Assembly (NCBI RefSeq): GCF_001445655.1
Contig: NZ_LNBE01000003.1
Location: forward strand, 2,028,530-2,092,529
Source: Streptomyces roseifaciens
Lineage (GTDB): Bacteria > Actinomycetota > Actinomycetes > Streptomycetales > Streptomycetaceae
DNA length: 64,000 bases
Direction of reading: 5' to 3'
The translations under genes were made by a program, and so were the position numbers. The notes beneath the pieces were generated by a model, which saw only the letters and a list, made by a program, of their open reading frames with translations, was not told the origin of the DNA and did no database searches. Shown piece after piece: positions 7,980 to 16,080 of this stretch; within the stretch, counting starts at the first letter, position 1, and every line of letters begins with the position of its first letter.

Positions 7980-8913
7980 GGATCCCGTACGCATCGACGT
8001 CCACCAGCATCTGATCCCACCGGAGCAACGCCGCGCGATCTCCGGCCGCGCCTCCGCCTTCGGCTGGCCCGCGCCGGTCTGGGACGTGCAGAGCGCGATC
8101 GCCATGATGGACCGGCGGTCGATCGCCGCCGGCGTGCTGTCGTTCGCCGCCCCGGTCGGGGCACCGGACGACCCCGAAGGGGCCCGCGCCACGGCCCGTA
8201 CGGTCAACGAGTACACCGCGGAGCTGGTCAAGGACCGGCCCGACCGGTTCGGGCACTTCGCCGTCCTCCCCCTGCCCGACGTGGACGGCGCGCTCGCCGA
8301 GGCCGCGCACGCCCTCGACGAGCTGGACGCCGACGGGGTGATGGTGCTCTCCAACGCCCACGGCCGGTACCTCGGCGACCCGCTGTTCGAGCCGCTCTGG
8401 GCCGCACTGGACGCACGCGCCGCGGTCGTCCTGATCCACCCCACCGCGCCGCCGGGCGCCGCGCTCCCCGACCTGCCCGGCCCGCTCGTGGACTTCCCCT
8501 ACGACACCACCCGCACCGCACTGCACCTGGCCGTCAACGGGGTTCCGCGCCGCTACCCGCGGATCAGGATGATCCTGCCGCACGCCGGAGGCTTCCTGCC
8601 CTACGCGGCCGACCGGTTCGCCGCCGCGGGGCGGCTGCGACCCGGCACCACCCCCGAGGACGTCCTGGCCGACCTGCGCCGCTTCTACTTCGACACCGCC
8701 TTCGCGGCCGGCCCGGCCTCGCTGCCCTCGCTCCTGGCCTTCGCGGAGCCCGGGCACGTGCTGTACGGCAGCGACTTCCCCATGGTCCCCGAGGAATGGG
8801 GCACCGGCTACGACGCGGCGCTGGACAGCCACCCGCACTGGGCACCCGGGCAACTCCACGCCGTCAACCGCGGCAACGCCGAGGCCCTCCTTCCCCGGCT
8901 CGCCCGGCGCTGA
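7975..8913 (+). CDS. Amidohydrolase (ACMSD-like, metal-dependent)
   Basis: A 312-residue protein starting MTDPVRIDVHQHLIPPEQRR. The HxH metal motif is Asp8-Val-His10-Gln-His12; further metal or catalytic residues are in VVLIHPTAPPG, ILPHAGGFLPY and LYGSDFPMVPEEW. These are the hallmarks of the amidohydrolase_2 family (2-amino-3-carboxymuconate semialdehyde decarboxylase, gamma-resorcylate decarboxylase and hydrolases). The reaction is likely decarboxylation or hydrolysis of a small aromatic acid; the substrate cannot be read from sequence. GGAGG lies upstream in the duplicated start region. It converges with the P450 gene, with 11 bp between the stops. Confidence 0.85.
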   Translation: MTDPVRIDVHQHLIPPEQRRAISGRASAFGWPAPVWDVQSAIAMMDRRSIAAGVLSFAAPVGAPDDPEGARATARTVNEYTAELVKDRPDRFGHFAVLPLPDVDGALAEAAHALDELDADGVMVLSNAHGRYLGDPLFEPLWAALDARAAVVLIHPTAPPGAALPDLPGPLVDFPYDTTRTALHLAVNGVPRRYPRIRMILPHAGGFLPYAADRFAAAGRLRPGTTPEDVLADLRRFYFDTAFAAGPASLPSLLAFAEPGHVLYGSDFPMVPEEWGTGYDAALDSHPHWAPGQLHAVNRGNAEALLPRLARR

Positions 8914-8924
8914 CCCCGCCCCGG

Positions 8925-10283
8925 CTACTCCGGGACCCGCAGGCTCACGGTCATGCGGATGTCGTCGGCCGCCCATAGCACGAACCGTTCGATCGGCGTC
9001 ACCTCGTGCTCCGGAACGGGCCGGAAGCGGAAGCGCTTGAGGAGTACGGCCAGTACGAGCTCGGCCTCGATCACGGCCAGGGCGGCGCCCTCGCAGCTGC
9101 GGGGCCCGATGCCGAAGGGGATGTAGGCCAGCCGGGGCCGCGCGGCCGTCTCCTCCGGGGTGAACCGCTCGGGTACGAACTTCTCGGGCTCGGGCCAGTG
9201 ATCGGGGTTCATATGGACGGCCCAGATCGGATAGAAGACCGTCGTGCCGGCCGGGATCTCGTACTCGCCCCGCTCGCCCAGGAAGAGGGTCCCGGTCGTC
9301 TCGCGCGCGCCGTAGGGCCCGGGCGGGAAGAGCCGCATCGACTCCTTGAGGACCATGTCCAGGTATGTGAGCCGTCGCAGATCGGCGTACTCGGGCGCCG
9401 CGCGGTCGCCGAGCACGCGGTCCAGCTCCTCGCCGACGCGTTCGGCGACGACGGGGTGGCGGCCCAGCAGATGCAGGGTCCACGAAACGGCCACCCCGGT
9501 CGTGTGGTGGGCGGCCAGCATCATCACCATGACGGTGTCGCGGATCCGCGCGGGGCGCTCCCCGGCCTCGACGAGCGCCCCGATCAGATCGCTCCTGTCG
9601 GCGCGGTCGCCGGAGCGATGTGCCGCGACGACCTGGTCGACCGTCGCCCGCAGAAAGGCGAGGGCCGCCTGCGCCCGCTCGGCCCGTTCCTCCCGTGTGG
9701 CGGGCGCGGGAACCTCGTAGAGCTTCCCCAAGTGCTCGGTGAGCACGTCCTCGAAGGCGGCCACGACCCTGCCGGGATCGGCGACCTCGCCTCCCAGCGC
9801 GTACTCGCAGATCATCCGCAGGGACAGCGCGGTGAGATCCTTCTGCAGCTCGACGGGCTCGTGGCTGGCCCGGTCGGCCGGGCCGACGTGCGCAGCCTGC
9901 TCGGCCCAGCGGTCCGCGAGCTCCGTCGCGAGCGTGGTGAACCGCGCGAAGTGCCGCTCGTGGGAAGGCCGGCCGGCCAGCACCGACAGGAGCAGGCGCC
10001 GCCACGGCCCGTGCTCGTCGGCCGGCATCACCTGCAGATTGCCCGTCTCGAACAACGGCGCCAGGAACTCGAACAGCCGCTCCGGCCGCTTGTCGATGTG
10101 AGCGGTGGCCTCCAGCAGCACGGGGTCGGCGACGGATACGGCGGCCTGCGCCCCCGGAAGCTGGAAGCGCACGACGGGCCCATACGCGGCGTGCAGCTGC
10201 AACTGGTAGCGATGCAGACCGCCCGCGGCCGCGACGGCACCGACGCCACCGTCCGCCCCGGGCTCGGGACCGGGGATGTCCAT
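8925..10283 (-). CDS. Cytochrome P450
   Basis: A 452-residue soluble P450 starting MDIPGPEPGADGGVGAVAAA. The K-helix motif is KESMR in YLDMVLKESMRLFPPGPYGA, PERF-type residues are in FVPERFTPEE, and the haem loop is FGIGPRSCEG with the cysteine ligand. The I-helix region reads MLAAHHTTGVA, so the usual acidic/Gly pair before Thr is AHHTT. The length, the LFPPGP segment and EIPAGTTVFYPIWAVHMNPD are closer to CYP4/CYP102-like fatty-acid hydroxylases than to typical 400-residue Streptomyces CYPs. No ferredoxin or reductase gene is adjacent. Confidence 0.9.
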   Translation of the reverse strand: MDIPGPEPGADGGVGAVAAAGGLHRYQLQLHAAYGPVVRFQLPGAQAAVSVADPVLLEATAHIDKRPERLFEFLAPLFETGNLQVMPADEHGPWRRLLLSVLAGRPSHERHFARFTTLATELADRWAEQAAHVGPADRASHEPVELQKDLTALSLRMICEYALGGEVADPGRVVAAFEDVLTEHLGKLYEVPAPATREERAERAQAALAFLRATVDQVVAAHRSGDRADRSDLIGALVEAGERPARIRDTVMVMMLAAHHTTGVAVSWTLHLLGRHPVVAERVGEELDRVLGDRAAPEYADLRRLTYLDMVLKESMRLFPPGPYGARETTGTLFLGERGEYEIPAGTTVFYPIWAVHMNPDHWPEPEKFVPERFTPEETAARPRLAYIPFGIGPRSCEGAALAVIEAELVLAVLLKRFRFRPVPEHEVTPIERFVLWAADDIRMTVSLRVPE

Positions 10284-10482
10284 GGCTGCTCCTCCTCGCC
10301 CTCACCGACAGACCGGTTCACGTGACGACTACCTCATGGCGATCCGCACCCACATCGCCGGGGAGGACACGGCCGCGGGTGCGGTTCTGTACGGCCCGTG
10401 GAAGACGGGGACCGGCTGACGGGCGCGAGCCGAAGCCCGTACGCACGCCCGGCAGCCGGTCTCCCTCCCCTCCCGGAAGCGT

Positions 10483-11889
10483 TCAGGCTTTACGCAGACC
10501 GGCGTTGCCGTTGCCGTGTTTGCGCTGCTGCTGCGGGTCGTAGCCGGGGAAGGGGCGGTCGAAGAGCCAGTTGTAGAGCATCTCCCGGCAGATCTGTGGC
10601 TGGAACGCGGGCACTTGGTGCCCGGAACCGGGCACACCGACCTGCGTCAGGTTCCCGTGACGGCGGACGAAACCCTTCGGGTTTCCCTGCGCCTGTGTCC
10701 AGATCAGCCGGGGAGCGTTGCGCCACTCCGCGTGTTCGTGCTCGCCCTTCTGCTCCATGAGGTGATCCAGGATCTCCTCGGTGCTGCGATACCCGCAGGC
10801 GGTGTCGAAGTTCCCGGTGTAGAGCAGGGTCTTGTAGCCCTCGTCGATGATTTTGGCGTACCGCCAGGAGCAGTCCACCATGTTGTCCTTGACCAGCCAT
10901 TCGGCCACCGGGCCGTCGTTGTCGGCGCACTGCCAGGTGACGTCCGCCGGAACGTGCAGGGACTTCTTCACCTCCTCGCTTTCCAGATAGGCCCGCAGCG
11001 CCCCCATGGGCAAGTCGTCCCAGCGGCGCACGTCGTAGAGGTCGAAGTTCCCTCCGTACGACAGGGTCGTGGCCACCAGTTCATTGCCGAGCTTGGTGGC
11101 CTTCTTCAGCTTTCCCGCATCGAGGGCGTCCTGGAAGGCGTCGTGGGCCTTGTACAGGGATTCCTTCTGGCCGATGCCGAGGAAGCCGGTCGTGTAGGCG
11201 TAGTCGATCAGGGCGCGGAGCGACACCTCGGGCTTGATCCAGCCGTTGCCGACGGCGATCCCCTTGAGGTTGATCCGCCGCCCGGCCGCCTCGTGGCGGT
11301 TGCGCTCGTCGATCTCCATGGCGATCGCCGGCACGTACTTGCCGGCGTAGCTCTCACCGCAGACGTAGAGCGGGCATTCCGCGTACTCCGGGTGCGCGCT
11401 GAAGAACTTTTGCAGGCCCTCCCAGAACATCCGGCTGAGGGCCTTCTCGTCATGAACGTATTCCCCGACGTCGGAGTAGCTGTATCCGGTGCCGAGAGGC
11501 TGGTCCCAGAAGACGACGTGCGCTTCCTGGTTCCAGGAGTCGGGGCTCACCGATATCGTCCCGGCGGCATCGTCGCCGATGGACAGCGGCCCGTTCTCCA
11601 GGAACAGCCCCAGCAGGGAGGAGGCGCCGGGCCCGCCGTTGAGCCAGATCAGCAGCGGCGTCCGGCTGATCAGCGCCTGCTGGTCGGGGACCGCGACGTT
11701 GGGATTGCAGGTCTGGCTCTCGAAGAACCAGTAGAACAGGTGGTTCTGGGTGCCCGGGTGCTCCGTGCTGTCGATGTGCACGTGCCCGGCGTAGGAGCGG
11801 GCCTTCTTGGTGTCCTTGGTGGAGAAGTCGATGCGCTGGGTGTTGGGGATGTTCGCCGGAATCGAGGCGACGAGGTCGTCCGCGGACAT
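10483..11889 (-). CDS. Serine carboxypeptidase, peptidase family S10
   Basis: A 468-residue protein starting MSADDLVASIPANIPNTQRI, with GGAGG 7 nt before ATG 11889. The S10 fold is clear: oxyanion motif LLIWLNGGPGASS (Gly85-Gly86), nucleophile GESYAGKYVP (Ser180), LYTGNFDTACG (Asp362) and GSGHQVP (His424). S10 enzymes cleave C-terminal residues from peptides, or act as acyltransferases, in acidic compartments of eukaryotes; bacterial members are few. There is no signal peptide, so this one appears cytoplasmic. It follows the PSD-like gene by 26 bp on the same strand and is probably co-transcribed. The tail is basic and Gln-rich (DPQQQRKHGNGNAGLRKA). Confidence 0.9.
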   Translation of the reverse strand: MSADDLVASIPANIPNTQRIDFSTKDTKKARSYAGHVHIDSTEHPGTQNHLFYWFFESQTCNPNVAVPDQQALISRTPLLIWLNGGPGASSLLGLFLENGPLSIGDDAAGTISVSPDSWNQEAHVVFWDQPLGTGYSYSDVGEYVHDEKALSRMFWEGLQKFFSAHPEYAECPLYVCGESYAGKYVPAIAMEIDERNRHEAAGRRINLKGIAVGNGWIKPEVSLRALIDYAYTTGFLGIGQKESLYKAHDAFQDALDAGKLKKATKLGNELVATTLSYGGNFDLYDVRRWDDLPMGALRAYLESEEVKKSLHVPADVTWQCADNDGPVAEWLVKDNMVDCSWRYAKIIDEGYKTLLYTGNFDTACGYRSTEEILDHLMEQKGEHEHAEWRNAPRLIWTQAQGNPKGFVRRHGNLTQVGVPGSGHQVPAFQPQICREMLYNWLFDRPFPGYDPQQQRKHGNGNAGLRKA

Positions 11890-11915
11890 GGTTCGTCCTC
11901 CGTTCGGCAGCTGGG

Positions 11916-13133
11916 TCAGGGAGTCAGGGGACGTTGCGACCTGGGCTGCGTTTGAGGGGAGCGGCGGAACCGCTTGGTCGTCCGTGCCGGCTCCTCCAGG
12001 ACTCCGATGCGCTGTCCCTGGAGCAGTTGCACCGCGGGGAACCGGCCCTTCTGGAACAGCAGGATGTTCAGCGACCCGCCGTACTTGAAGTTCCCGACCT
12101 GCTCGCCCTTTTCCACCGGGACCGGCATCTCGCCCCTGAACTTGTCCAGGAAATTCACGGACGCGATCGAGTTGAGGCCGACGGGTACCTGCGCGACGTA
12201 CCCTTCTTCGTCCGGCCCCCCGTCGGGATCCAGGTACAGCGTCTTGATGATGACGTATCCGCGGCGGAAGTCGAGGAAGTCGCTGTAGTCGTAGCCGTAG
12301 CCGACGTTGCCCTTGTCCAGCAGGTGGGGGAAGTTCCGGATCCCGTAGTACGCACCGCCGATGTCGTCGCGGGCCTCTACCACCTCACCCGCCACCGGGG
12401 TGTGGTACCAGTGGTAGCTGTCGGGCATCAGGATGCACGACACCGCCGTACCGCCGATGAAATGCCCCGCGTACGGGGAGCCGTCGAGCAGTTGACTGAC
12501 GTTCATGGTCACGTTCTTGACGGGGATCTGCGTGAGCTCGCCCAGCTCATCGACGATCATGTTGATGACGCAGTCGGCCGGGGCGACCACCACGGTCTGG
12601 TCGTCCTTGGCGTCGATCGGGCGCCGGCCCTCCTTGATCTTCCGGATGAAGAACTCGTTGAAGTTCTCCCAGTCCTCGATCACGTAGTCGTCCATGCGCT
12701 TCGGACCGAGCTGTTTGACCCACCTCTTGATGGTTTCCTTCGAGTCCTGCGAGTCCATCTGCAGGCCCTGCAGGTGCGTGAAGTCGGCGATCACCCGGCT
12801 ACCCGGACCCTTGGACACGAAGTCCATGCCGGGCTTGTTGTCGCCGTAGTTGATCCAGCTGAACTTCTCGATGTAGGTCAGCCCGTTGTCGACCCCCGAC
12901 CCGTTCACCTGCCAGTCGTACCAGTCCCTGAAGAACTGACACAGGAACTTGATGTCCTGGTCCCGCCAGTCGCAGTACACGGGGTCGCGCTTGGGGACCG
13001 GGCACGGCTGCGCGTGCTCGACCGCCGCGTCGTACTGATCCCTGAAGCCGTCATGGTTCTCGGCGTACCAGATGTGGATTTTCTCGAGGAGCTGGTCGAT
13101 GGTGCTTGAGAACGATTCCTGGCCCTTCGTCAC
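11916..13133 (-). CDS. Phosphatidylserine decarboxylase-like protein, soluble type
   Basis: A 405-residue protein starting MTKGQESFSSTIDQLLEKIH. Residues 1-150 form an N-terminal extension; from about 155 the PSD core is visible: FNEFFIRKIKEGRRPID, APADCVINM (Asp187), PDSYHWYHTPVAGEV (His244) and FKYGGSLNILLF. The autocleavage site is GGS (Ser354) instead of LGST. PSD enzymes self-cleave at this Ser to make a pyruvoyl prosthetic group. The missing membrane anchor and the long N-domain resemble the L-tryptophan/amino-acid decarboxylase branch (PsiD-like) more than membrane PSD. First gene of a pair with the S10 carboxypeptidase. Confidence 0.85.
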   Translation of the reverse strand: MTKGQESFSSTIDQLLEKIHIWYAENHDGFRDQYDAAVEHAQPCPVPKRDPVYCDWRDQDIKFLCQFFRDWYDWQVNGSGVDNGLTYIEKFSWINYGDNKPGMDFVSKGPGSRVIADFTHLQGLQMDSQDSKETIKRWVKQLGPKRMDDYVIEDWENFNEFFIRKIKEGRRPIDAKDDQTVVVAPADCVINMIVDELGELTQIPVKNVTMNVSQLLDGSPYAGHFIGGTAVSCILMPDSYHWYHTPVAGEVVEARDDIGGAYYGIRNFPHLLDKGNVGYGYDYSDFLDFRRGYVIIKTLYLDPDGGPDEEGYVAQVPVGLNSIASVNFLDKFRGEMPVPVEKGEQVGNFKYGGSLNILLFQKGRFPAVQLLQGQRIGVLEEPARTTKRFRRSPQTQPRSQRPLTP

Positions 13134-13382
13134 GTTCCCGTCTCCTTCGCTTCTGCGTGAGAGGTGGCGACCTCGATAAGGGGGCAGGGGAGGGCAACGG
13201 CCGGTCGGCGGTGGGCCCGTCCTGCGTGCCGCCGCTCAATCTGCCGTGTCTCCGGGTCCGGGCGCGAGCGCGCAAAATGGCCATGGGGCAGCAGGTGCAC
13301 CAGGAGCCTCTGCTCGTCCAGCGCTCTCCTGGCGGCGATTCTTTTCAGCCGCGTGCCGGAAGCCGGAGCCGATCCTGCAGGT

Positions 13383-13823
13383 TCACGAGCTCGGAGAAGG
13401 GGGCCGCCCCCACGCCGCTTCCAGTGCGGACCTCAGTGCGTCGAACGACTCCCGGCCGATCCGCTCGGCGAGCTCCTCCTCCAGCCGTTCGAGGATGACG
13501 CCGGCCTGATGGTGTGCGCGTTCCCCTTCCTCCGTGCGCCGGATCAGCCGCTGCCGGGCGGAGGCGGGGTCGGGGGCCTGCTCGAGGAGCCCGGCGGCGA
13601 TCAGGCCCTGCACGGCCTGGTGCGCGGTCTGCCGGGTGACGCCCATGCGCCGGGCCAGCTCGGACGCCGTGGTGCCGTCCTCGTCCAGCACGGCGAAGAG
13701 CTGTACCTGCGTCGGGGACACCGGTGTGGTGCCGGCCGCCTCCATGGCCGACAGCAGCCCTTCCTCGAACCAGCGCCGGGCGTCGCTGAACAGCTGGGGG
13801 AGGGTGCGGCGGGTGGACTGCAT
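13383..13823 (-). CDS. MarR-family transcriptional regulator
   Basis: A 146-residue protein starting MQSTRRTLPQLFSDARRWFE. The winged helix reads VSPTQVQLFAVLDEDGTTAS, ELARRMGVTRQTAHQAVQGL, then a wing DPASARQRLIRRTEEGER; a C-terminal dimer helix follows. It is divergent from the quercetinase gene across 83 bp that contain a perfect palindrome. It probably represses queD and itself and responds to a flavonoid or phenolic ligand; that is inference from layout, as for QdoR-type systems. Confidence 0.88.
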   Translation of the reverse strand: MQSTRRTLPQLFSDARRWFEEGLLSAMEAAGTTPVSPTQVQLFAVLDEDGTTASELARRMGVTRQTAHQAVQGLIAAGLLEQAPDPASARQRLIRRTEEGERAHHQAGVILERLEEELAERIGRESFDALRSALEAAWGRPPSPSS

Positions 13824-13835
13824 GGGTTCCTCACG

Positions 13836-13880
13836 GTCGGCTTGCCTGCCGACACTCTCTCATGTCAGGCTGCCTGACAT
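13836..13880. promoter_or_regulatory. Two inverted repeats, likely MarR operators
   Basis: GTCGGC-TTGCCT-GCCGAC (13836-13853) and the perfect 19-bp palindrome ATGTCAGGC-T-GCCTGACAT (13862-13880) lie between the MarR start (13823) and the queD start (13907). They share the GGC(T)TGCC core. Placement between divergent genes is typical of autoregulated MarR operators. Confidence 0.7.
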
Positions 13881-13906
13881 TCCTGAGGCCGTTCGAAGGA
13901 GCCCCC

Positions 13907-14464
13907 ATGACCATCGAGTACGCCACCCGCTACCGGTCCGCCTCGCGCATACCCGCCGACCCGGGCAAGCCCTACTTCATCGAGAAGGGCGAGGGGGACC
14001 GCGCCCACCTGTTCGGTGACCTGATCACCATCTACGCCGGCGGCGAGCAGACCGAGAACACCTTCAACTTCTTCACCGTCGAAGGCCCCAAGGGCGACCT
14101 CATCCCCGCTCACCTTCACCCCGACACCCACGAGGTCTTCTACATCACCCAGGGCGCCGTACGGCTCTTCGTCGAGGACACGGAGGGCAACCAGCAGGAG
14201 AAGCTGCTGACCCCCGGCGACTTCGGCTTCGTGCCCAAGAACTGCCCGCACGCCTACCGCATGGAGCGCCACCACAGCCAGGTCGTCGGCGTCGCCGCCG
14301 GGCCCGGCGGCACCTTCGAGCGGTTCTTCGAAAACCTCGGCGCGCCCGCAGAAGAGCTGGGTCTGCCGCACCGGCCCGTCGTCCCCGGGCCCGGCAAATT
14401 CGCCACCGTCCCCGAGCAGTACGACGTGCGCTTCCTGCCCGACCACCAATGGCGGAGGCGGTGA
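13907..14464 (+). CDS. queD: Quercetin 2,3-dioxygenase (cupin quercetinase)
   Basis: A 185-residue monocupin-type protein starting MTIEYATRYRSASRIPADPG at ATG 13907, behind AAGGAG. It matches the Streptomyces sp. FLA quercetinase along its length (FIEKGEGDRAHLFGDLITIY, GGEQTENTFNFFTVEGPKGD, GDFGFVPKNCPHAYRMERHH). The metal ligands of that enzyme, His69, His71, Glu76 and His115, fall at the same residue numbers here. It opens the flavonol C ring with O2, releasing CO and a depside; the FLA enzyme works best with Ni or Co. Probably controlled by the divergent MarR protein. Confidence 0.93.
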   Translation: MTIEYATRYRSASRIPADPGKPYFIEKGEGDRAHLFGDLITIYAGGEQTENTFNFFTVEGPKGDLIPAHLHPDTHEVFYITQGAVRLFVEDTEGNQQEKLLTPGDFGFVPKNCPHAYRMERHHSQVVGVAAGPGGTFERFFENLGAPAEELGLPHRPVVPGPGKFATVPEQYDVRFLPDHQWRRR

Positions 14465-14765
14465 GCTCGACGCTCGCCCCTTCCGCTCGGTCTGCCCGAG
14501 ACCTCGGGGCCTTCTGTCGAATCTGCGCCACCGGCCGAGCGGATAAACATACACAGCTACATACGGATGAACTTGCGCTGCTTCTGCTGTGCGGTCGCCG
14601 GTTGATCGGCCACTCTGCTGCATGGCCTGGTCGGGGTGGCGAACGGTGACCAGCGGTGCCTGCGGTCAGCGCCGCGCGCATCGTCGGCCGGGTGCCGTGA
14701 CCCGGAACCCGGGTGTCACGGACCGCCGTTCACGATGCCTGCTCGCGTAGCGAAGGGAACCCCGG
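14465..14765 (+). other. Leader/promoter region of the terpene operon
   Basis: About 300 bp with no supportable gene. At 14697-14719 GTGAC-CCGGAACCCGGGT-GTCAC forms an inverted repeat of GTGAC half-sites around an inner CCGG/CCGG pair, 47 bp before the synthase start. It could be an operator or a small hairpin. A short AT-richer stretch (GATAAACATACACAGCTACATAC, positions 14541-14563) may mark the promoter. Confidence 0.4.
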
Positions 14766-16019
14766 ATGCCCCAGCTCGACGGCGCTTCTCCGCTCAAGGC
14801 GGGTGCGCGCAGCGCTCTCCGCCCGCACGATCTCGCACCCGGCGCCACGGCACCGGCTGCGGCGGACGCGCTGCACGGGCTCCTCACCGGACCGACGGGG
14901 CTGGGTACGTCGGCGGCCCGCCTGTTCCGTACGGACCTCACTCCGCCGGGGGGAGACGGGCGGCAGGTTTCCGCAAGCCCCGGTGCATCGGCGCCTACGC
15001 AGCCCACCGGCACCAAGCCCACCGAAGCCCAGGCCGGAGACGGGCGCTCGGAGGGGTCTTCCGTTCGCGTACCGCCGCTCTACTGCCCGGACGCCGAGCG
15101 GGACGACCCGGCCCTCGGCGAAGAGGTGAACAACCGGCTGGTCGAGTGGGCGGAGGAGATCGGGATCTTCCAGGGCCGCCTGGAACGGCTGCGGTCCCAC
15201 AACTTCGGGCGGCTGTTCATGCTCGCCCACCCCGACACCGACGATCCCGAGCGCATCCTCACCGCCGCCCGCTGCGGACTGGCCGAGTGGGCCGTGGACG
15301 ACCACTGGGTCGACGAGGGGGAGGACACCACACCGGAGCTGATCGGTTCCCGCCTGGCCATGGCCCACGCCGTCGTCGACCCCGTCCGGCTCCCGGCCCG
15401 CTACCTGGCGGAGTTCGAGAACCTCGTCCGGAAGGAGCCGGTCCTGCGCGCCTTCCGCTCCTGTCTCGACCACCTGGCGGGGATCGCGAGCCCCACCCAG
15501 GTCGCGCGGCTGCGCCACGAACTGGCCGTGATGTTCGTGGGCTACAACCAGGAGGCGGAGTGGCGCAGCTCCGGGCGTACCCCCGCCGTGTGGGAGTACA
15601 TGCTGCACCGCTACGAGAACGCCTTCTACCCGTGCATGGTCCTGATCGACCCGGTCGGCGGCTACGAACTCCCGGCCGCGGAGTTCGCCGACGCGCGCGT
15701 GCGCCGTACCTATCTGTACGCCGGCACGGCCAATGTGCTGCTCAACGACCTGTATTCGATGGGCAAGGAAGACCCCACCGACACCAACCTACCCAACCTC
15801 ATCGCCGCCGAGGACAACTGCTCGCTGCAGGAAGCCGTCGACCGCGCGGCGTGCATCCACGACGAGCTCATGCACACCGTGGAGGCCGAGTGCGCCGTCC
15901 TGAGCGTGGCCGGCTCCCCTGATCTGCGGCGCTACCTCGCGGGGCTGTGGGCCTGGATGGGCGGCAGCAAGGAGTGGCACGCCACGAGCCCCCGATACCA
16001 CGGCATGTCGTCCCAGTGA
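14766..16019 (+). CDS. 2-methylisoborneol-type C11 terpene synthase
   Basis: A 417-residue class I terpene cyclase starting MPQLDGASPLKAGARSALRP. The first ~105 residues are Pro/Ala/Gly-rich and disordered, including GPTGLGTSA, a motif also found in MIB synthase N-termini. The catalytic domain has the Mg-binding DDHWVDE (Asp178 onward) and the NSE triad NDLYSMGKE (Asn327 onward). The known MIB synthase has DDYYADD in the first motif, so the aspartate-rich motif is divergent. With the downstream methyltransferase it should convert 2-methyl-GPP to 2-methylisoborneol, an earthy odorant; 2-methylenebornane is an alternative product. The disordered N-terminus is encapsulin-cargo-like in relatives, but no shell gene is here. 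Confidence 0.88.
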   Translation: MPQLDGASPLKAGARSALRPHDLAPGATAPAAADALHGLLTGPTGLGTSAARLFRTDLTPPGGDGRQVSASPGASAPTQPTGTKPTEAQAGDGRSEGSSVRVPPLYCPDAERDDPALGEEVNNRLVEWAEEIGIFQGRLERLRSHNFGRLFMLAHPDTDDPERILTAARCGLAEWAVDDHWVDEGEDTTPELIGSRLAMAHAVVDPVRLPARYLAEFENLVRKEPVLRAFRSCLDHLAGIASPTQVARLRHELAVMFVGYNQEAEWRSSGRTPAVWEYMLHRYENAFYPCMVLIDPVGGYELPAAEFADARVRRTYLYAGTANVLLNDLYSMGKEDPTDTNLPNLIAAEDNCSLQEAVDRAACIHDELMHTVEAECAVLSVAGSPDLRRYLAGLWAWMGGSKEWHATSPRYHGMSSQ

Positions 16020-16080
16020 GCCCCTGCAACGAACCAGTGAACCCATATCAGTTCATCAGCTATCGGAAAGAGAAGACACG

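Noticed and set aside
10336..10419. Short plus-strand frame reading MAIRTHIAGEDTAAGAVLYG and ending PWKTGTG
   Set aside because: It could be the tail of a lost gene, but the similarity is too short and there is no ribosome site.
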